Positions 58,080 through 64,000 of a DNA stretch of 64,000 bases are shown here, in pieces. Location: assembly GCA_031308135.1 (NCBI GenBank), contig JAHLJT010000631.1, positions 151,091,425 through 151,155,424 on the forward strand. The letters run 5' to 3'. The position numbers and the translations under genes were made by a program. Origin of the DNA: Acheta domesticus. Lineage: Eukaryota; Arthropoda; Insecta; Orthoptera; Gryllidae. How positions within the stretch are numbered: the first letter of the stretch is position 1; every line of letters begins with the position of its first letter. The notes beneath the pieces were generated by a model. That model was not told the DNA's origin. It worked only from the letters and a program-made list of their open reading frames with translations, and ran no database searches.

Positions 58080-58300
58080 TGCGGGAGAAGTAAGGTGCAG
58101 AGGTCACGTGCGCGGGGCCTGAGAGGCCTTGGGCCGGCTGCGGCCGCGAGCGCCGCCACGTGAGCGCCGCCGCTGGCAATCGATCGCTGCCGTGGCGCTG
58201 CGCTGCGCTGCGCGGCCCCGGGCGGCGCAGGGGAGAGGGGGGACGCCCTTTACACCAGGAATGTGGGAGGCCGCAGGGCGAAGGCACAATCTGAGCTATG
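58080..58300. other. CpG-rich GC island 20
   Basis: CpG-dense, with GCGGCCGCGAGCGCCGCC near 58140 and a (GCTGC)n run at 58196-58212. Opposing frames are compositional. Confidence 0.55.
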
Positions 58301-60097
58301 TGTCCTGCCGCTTCTGGGCATTTCCCTTGTGGTCACAGGTTGTTTACCTATGAGTGTTGAGATGCTTTTCCGTCCTTTATCGTGGGATGGATTTGATGAA
58401 TACATGTGGGATGAACTGACACTGGGATCACACCAACTATACAATCTCGATTTTTTGTCGTAAAATCCGTGTTTAGGCGTATTTGAGCTCTAACTTTGCA
58501 CACACGTGAGCATAGCAGCCTGCTAGCGCTGTTTAAACGTGGTTTTGATTCGTGCAGGTAAAGAAGATATCTGTTCAAGCAATTTTGTACTCGAAAATCG
58601 CGATGTCTGTATCTCTGTATGGATGGATGTGTTAAGTATAACTCTGCCACATAATAAGATTTTTAGCTGAAACTTGGTTAATAGGTCAAGAGTAAAATCT
58701 ACTTGAGCCATTTCGGAGATCATTAAAACAATTTTATTTTTAAGAGGTACATTATTTCCATCTCATATAACATTTTCGAATTATTCTGAACAATAGTTGA
58801 AATGATTTTCTTAAAACTTTTTGTCTGGGTTTCACCAAAGTCCTGTAGGTAATCGTGGAAAGTATGCGAGTATGATATAGTTTCTATTTTAATTGATACC
58901 TCTGACATTTAGAAAATTGCGAAAATATTTTTATTTAAAACAATGGTGACAAGATCTACTACTGGTCACTATGGCACGCTTCGAGGCACCGTGCCATGCC
59001 ACGAGATTCTCTGCGCCACTAGCATCGGGAGAGAAAACTATTAGTAACCCCGCCGTTTACAATAGTAATGGCGTTGTCTCTTGGGCCGGGAATATGAACT
59101 CCGTGGAGAGATGATTTCGTCGTGGCACTCGGATCATGGACCCCGCTCGTGGCATCGATCTTGATAACACTGATTTAAAACATACATGGTTTTTGTTTTG
59201 ATAGAAATTTGACCTTTTTGCCCAGACAAATTTCATGGCTTTTGCTTCAAATGAGAGGTAGTGATATTTTATCCCTTGCTATTGTTAACCGGTTTCATTA
59301 CTTAAAATTTAAATTTTAATAAAATAGTGTTATTAATAAAATGAATGCTTCTCTGTCGTAATGTGTTACTTTTTTTCTTTCCGTGAGATATATAGATGTA
59401 TTCAAATCAGTCGACATTTCCTCTTCGTAAAAATAAGTGAGTTTTAGGTTATGGTTAGCGAAGCGGATTCAGCGAATATTCTTAAGTTGGAAGAGAGTTT
59501 TTAAATGCACATTTTTGTGCATGTATATTAAGATTTATTATTAATCCTGCAATTCAGTGTAACTTAGAGGCAGAATATTAACTTAACATGCATTAAATTT
59601 ACATTGTCCAACAATATATGACAAAAGGGTAGTTAATTAAAAACAAGCACTAACACTATACAGATATAGTACATAACTTCACCGCGCAAACCTTACTTCA
59701 CTTCACTTCACATTTTATTCAATTATTTCTAAAATATTTCCTGAACAGTCAATTTCTAATCCCTTCATTTGAAAAACATTATCAACCCAATTTGATACGA
59801 TACTTCATGTGCTTTTCACGCAAACGACAATTCAGTCGCCTCTAGTTTTGCAATGTCTCCTAAACGTAATATATTCAGATCGAAAAATTTCCAGATTCGC
59901 TACCGCATCTCAGAACCAAAACTCTGTATCTATTACGATATCAGGATCATGAGCCTCAATTAAATTCCAAAATTCAGTTACCTTGTACTAGACAGTTCAC
60001 CCACAAGTATCTAGCAAAGCCTCTACTCAAATCCAAGTCAGCGTTTGGGCCCCTGCGCCTTGCGCAGGTACTTGTGTACTCGACGTAGCCGCCCGCG
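58301..60097. other. AT-rich DNA, nothing recognised
   Basis: A mixed-composition stretch at 58970-59170 has repeated GGCAC/GTGCC words. No gene or repeat was assigned. Confidence 0.4.
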
Positions 60098-60168
60098 CAG
60101 CAGTTGTCTCCTCCAGCGCAGCAGTCGTATCCTCGCGCGGAACAGTTGTCTTCTCCCGGACAGCAATG
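60098..60168. repeat. 21-bp minisatellite, three units
   Basis: Units start at 60098, 60119 and 60140 and follow CAGCAGTTGTCTCCTCCNGCG, with a partial fourth. A multiple of three keeps every frame open, so the surrounding 71-codon frame is uninformative. Confidence 0.9.
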
Positions 60169-61239
60169 TAATGTTTAGAAATCGTCGAACACATGTGTTC
60201 TTTTACAAAAACAAATTAGTGATTATAACTATATGCGGTTCATTTATCCTTTTCGTATAGATAGCAGAATTTATTTTCCATAAGTCCCAAAATATAGATA
60301 AGGACATTGGTAAACAATTACATTTCAATTACATTTTCAGAAACATGTTGAACTCTTCACAGTGAATGGTGACTGGATTGCGGGGTCCCCCTCCCCTGCA
60401 CCCAAGCGCTCCCGTCGCCTGCGAGGGCCGCGCTTTGCGAGGCAAAATAGAGCCTACCTCTATCGATGCACTTACCCTGCAATGTTGGCGGAAGTCGCGT
60501 CTATTACGCAGATAATAAAATTATGGAATAGTTCTAAAAACTGTTCGTTGTTTTCCGCAGTTGATCAATCATGCGAGGCGCAGAGGCCTGCGAACTGCGT
60601 CGGCATCACAAATTTGCCCTTCACTTCTTCGCTGCTCTCTCAAATGGTGGCTTTGTTTGGCCTCTTATTTATGTGAAGTGCACAATATTGCGGTGAATTC
60701 TGTATATAAAAGCACAACCGCATTTTGAAACATACCGCATATGGATTGCATTTTAAAGAATTTCATTTATTCCTGGTCTGAAGGCGATTTATTCTAAATA
60801 TATTGAAATATCCCATTAGTAGTGAATGAACACTCTTAAATATATTTTTCATTTTGTCTACTTCTAACAACCCGAGGTGAAATTGTAAAAGACTTAGGTT
60901 ATAGCAAATTAAGTTCCAGTCCCATATGTCCTTCCGCGGGACCATAAATAACCCAAAACTAGTTGTAGTTGTTTAATAAACAAAATGCACCTTCTTTTAC
61001 AAAGAAATCTTCGGAATCTTCTGAATGAACCCGCAAAATAATAATCAACTCCCGCCCAGGCGACCAAAACACGAGTGGTTTCACATTTGTCTTGGTTGGT
61101 GTACCGGAAGCAGTCCAATCACAAGTAATGGGATGGACAGACTAACGGGCGTACGTTCTCGATTATTATATTCAGGACGCAGCCATTCTCGGCAGCCTCA
61201 ATAAGTGTTGTTCTCCTAGGTGATAAGAGGGGGTCTCAC
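60169..61239. other. Nothing recognised apart from a small GC patch
   Basis: A small GC patch lies at 60380-60450. No frame with a domain. Confidence 0.4.
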
Positions 61240-61555
61240 TCGGAGAGTCTCAGGTTAGAGGCTCCAAGCGCTCTCTGAAGCCACTTGGCGCCGCCGTTGG
61301 CTCCTGGCGGCGGCAACCCCTTGGCATCGGCGCGCCGCGGGTGCAGTGGCCGCAACAAGTGGGCCAGGCGCCGCGGCGGGGAGGGAGACGTCGCGTGCCA
61401 GGCGCCGCGCCGCCCCGCGCCGCGCCGGCGGAAGCCTGTTGCGGCCCCCTCCCCTCCCCGCCCCTCCCCGCCCCGCCCCGCCCCCACGCCGCCCGCCACA
61501 TCCCTCGCGGACGTTGCCTTTGTCCGAAACGCGGCCCTCACAGCACAGCTCTCAT
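61240..61555. other. CpG-rich GC island 21 with C-run array
   Basis: CpG-dense GCCGCGCCGCCCCGCGCCGC near 61410, then a C-run array at 61445-61485 with about eight C4-C5 runs separated by one base. This gives a strong G-quadruplex pattern on the minus strand. Five overlapping frames are compositional. Confidence 0.6.
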
Positions 61556-61814
61556 AAATATTTTAGCGCGCCTCCCAAACGCCCAGGCAAGCGAGAAACT
61601 CAAGGCAACATGTTGATGGAATATTCATTAGTGTTAACAATTGAAACAACGCACATCATGCATTTATGTACATTATTTATCTGGTGTGCGACAAATCCAA
61701 TGGCGGGATATTGTTCCTTCTTTTTACTTTTCTAAGTCATAACTACATTTTCTTCTTTGAAACTAATGTATACTGCAACAGTTTACGTGATATTATTCAA
61801 ACACTGATATAAAA
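61556..61814. other. AT-rich DNA, nothing recognised
   Basis: No supported feature. Confidence 0.4.
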
Positions 61815-62000
61815 GCCGATCCCCGGTGGCCGATATCGCTAATACAGTAGTGCTGTAGCGATCTTGGACCGATGGGTCCCGGGTTCGAGTCCCGCCTCGG
61901 GAATGGTGGTATTTGTGTTTGTCCTTTCACACCCTATCGTCACCATGTAATGTCATCTTCACAGAAACCGGAACGTTAAACCCAATCCTAGTAATAATAA
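61815..62000 (+). mobile_element. SINE-A, plus strand
   Basis: Best-preserved head of this family: A box TGGCCGATATC at 61827-61837, B box GGTTCGAGTCC at 61882-61892, then CGCCTCGGGAATGGTGG, CCTTTCACACCCTATCGTCA, CATGTAATGTCATCTTCACA, GGAACGTTAAACCCAATCCT and a TAATAATAA tail. Not a tRNA gene because tRNA stems are not maintained. Confidence 0.87.
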
Positions 62001-64000
62001 CCCGCTAATAACCGAGATGTTGATGCGCCCTTAAATAACAAAAAACTTTTATAAAAGCTTTTGATCGTGTTGTGAAAGGCTAAAACGAAGTTCAGTGAAA
62101 GAAGTTGTTTGCTGGGATGACGACATGCGCGTTTCCGGCGCCATTCCGGCGCCTCCTTCTCTCGAAGCCCCTGCCACCTCCCAAAACGTCGTGTCATTAT
62201 GTTAGTAAATCAGCATCGTCAATTAAACTCCGAGAATGTTTTAACACTTAAAAAATTCATAGAAAAAGTCGTATATGGTAACTGATATTTTGTAATTGTC
62301 GAATTCAGTATTATTCATTATTCAAATAATATTGACCTAAAATTGTTTAGGATTAATGCATTATAGAGGAATTAGAAGAGACATTAAGGAAATGAGGTAT
62401 AGATAACTCATGGTGGTCCAAAATTTGTCAGTAATATATTCATGTTAGGTAGCTTTTGAAAGGGACTTCCTCAAAAATTGTGAATATATCCCCATATTTC
62501 TCTTCTTAAACACAGAGATCTTCATAGCCCATTGCACGTGTTGGAATTTATATCTGCAATATCTAATATCTTCTATTTCGTCAATCTACTCTCCAGTGAT
62601 TTTAGTTTAGTTAATATGGCCTAAAATAATTAAAAAAATAATTTATAACACGAAATAATGGAATTCGCAGTTTAAAAACATCTGTGTTCACTGCATTATT
62701 AAATGCTATAGCATTCAACTACGACAAAGTTTTCTCATGTCAACACCAGCCCTTTCTGTGAAATCGCAGTGATAGTCCTTTTCACGTGTGAACACACAGT
62801 ATGTTGGTGACTTAGCAACGCGATTTGTAGCGAAAGTGAATACGCTGTTGGTTGACGTCAGAGTGGACAATATCCTTAATTCCCATTTAAATGCATGGGA
62901 AAACTCGTGGCCTCTCTCAAATTAGGTCACACCCAATTTCAGAAGGGGTCATCTGCGAGCCATGATCTTTCGATTGGAGTTAGAAACTTTGTTCCATGTA
63001 ATGTCTGTTTTCGATGGTGTGACCATTAATGATCATCGATGCATGCACGCACACGAAGGATCAAACATTTTAGTACGTCACTTTATCCCATTTTCGAAGA
63101 TTTTCAGTTTAATATTTATAAAATTTATATTTATAAAACAATTCAAAAAGTGAAAAGAGTTAAAAACGCCGGATGAAAAGTAATTATACATCTTTATACA
63201 TTCACAAAAACATTAATAAACTGGAGTAACTACTCCTTAACTGAGTACAAATACTTTTGAGAGTCCGATCGTCATGAAAAATTTTACTCCACATGGATTT
63301 AATCCTACTCCATCTTCAAGATCTTTGTTAGTTCGTTTGGAAATGTAGATTCTACATGATGGCGTGAATAATTATTTTTTCGAGATGTCCACAATTTTCT
63401 AACGTTTTTCACCGGTATGTTCTCTTGCTTCGATGCTTTCCTCACTCATTCTGACATCCGTTGGTGTTTATTGTGGGGTTATGTCATAAGCCTTGCCTAC
63501 GTTGCACATTTTAACAATTAGATGAACTTATACAGACAATTTCAAAAGCGTTATGATGATCGAATCTTCGTCAGGAATACTTAATTGTATGGGCAAAGTA
63601 TAGTTAAACTATGCAACGCAGGAACTGAAACAGAAGTGCAATAAAAACTGCTTTAAGTGTGATGTGCATCAGTAAATTGCATATGACAGACACAGGAAAA
63701 AATAGTGGTTTTCTTTAACCAATTCCACGTTGCGCTGCTCGGAATGCAGGTATGCCATGTTACCCTGAAATTGTAAACTCTAGAAAAGTCATTCTTGTAG
63801 CTTTACCTCTCCGGATGTAAATGAGTATTAAAGAACGTGACCCCCCAATAATACGAAGCCTGGGGATTCACTCCGCGCAGCCCCGGGAGAGTGAAAGAAA
63901 ATGATATGTGTTTATCAACACATATTCAGCACCGGTTGCATACTAAAAACTGGAATTCGTCTGCCTGTTAAGTCGCAAGTTAGTCACTTAAGTTTTGCAA
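62001..64000. other. AT-rich DNA, nothing recognised
   Basis: No GC island, repeat pair or domain-bearing frame was seen up to the window end. Confidence 0.4.

Noticed and set aside
61815..61905. tRNA genes at SINE heads (16.9, 26.97-27.15, 35.3, 54.2, 56.1, 61.8 kb)
   Set aside because: A and B boxes are present, but acceptor and anticodon stems do not pair convincingly and each is fused to a family-specific body, so these are SINEs.
1..64000. CRISPR arrays, bacterial operons, integrated prophage or endogenous viral genes
   Set aside because: No regularly spaced repeats, no ribosome-binding-site-led gene strings and no viral protein motif were seen in any frame.

Overview
This is a gene-poor stretch of a large, AT-rich, repeat-rich animal genome. 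An insect or other arthropod fits best. The grounds are a Jockey/CR1-type LINE tail, degenerate hAT and piggyBac transposons, several tRNA-derived SINE families, Penelope-like termini, and AT and AAT microsatellites. A hemimetabolous insect with a big genome (cockroach, termite or stick-insect type) is a guess from general character, not something the sequence proves. I found no bacterial, viral or organellar content and no CRISPR array. No host protein-coding exon could be supported.

Layout. 0-12 kb: AT-rich DNA with GC islands, a hAT transposase relic (6.1-6.9 kb), pieces of a long tRNA-derived SINE (called SINE-B here; 7.2, 8.4 and 9.0 kb) and a complete non-autonomous piggyBac element with TTAA target duplications (9.37-10.0 kb). 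12-24 kb: a Penelope-like foldback with hammerhead-like motifs (12.2-12.5 kb), an exact 48-bp duplication, a SINE-A copy, palindromic MITE-like DNA at 20 kb, a second copy of the piggyBac element (21.2-21.8 kb), a hAT C-terminal relic (22.9 kb) and another SINE-A. 24-39 kb: three further SINE-B copies, two of them facing each other, plus a fourth near 38 kb; one SINE-C; GC islands, two carrying C-rich arrays; the LINE 3' end (33.8-34.9 kb), a SINE-A and the tail of a SINE-D. 39-52 kb: mostly featureless AT-rich sequence, a second Penelope-like terminus (41.2 kb), diverged repeats shared with the 3-5 kb region, a minus-strand SINE-B, a foldback MITE (51.2-51.4 kb) and a GTCCC-rich minisatellite. 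52-64 kb: a CT-rich island, a diverged satellite-like tandem array, two full SINE-D copies, a diverged repeat pair (repeat E), more islands and a last SINE-A.

The two themes are layered mobile-element debris and about twenty short, CpG-rich islands standing out sharply from the AT-rich background at intervals of a few kilobases. No genes here work together. The relation that can be inferred is parasitic: SINEs depend on LINE machinery, and the piggyBac and hAT relics would have depended on full-length elements elsewhere. The window is most simply read as intergenic or deep intronic DNA. SINE-A to SINE-D and repeats E, F, R3 and R4 are my own labels for families recognised by comparing copies within the window.
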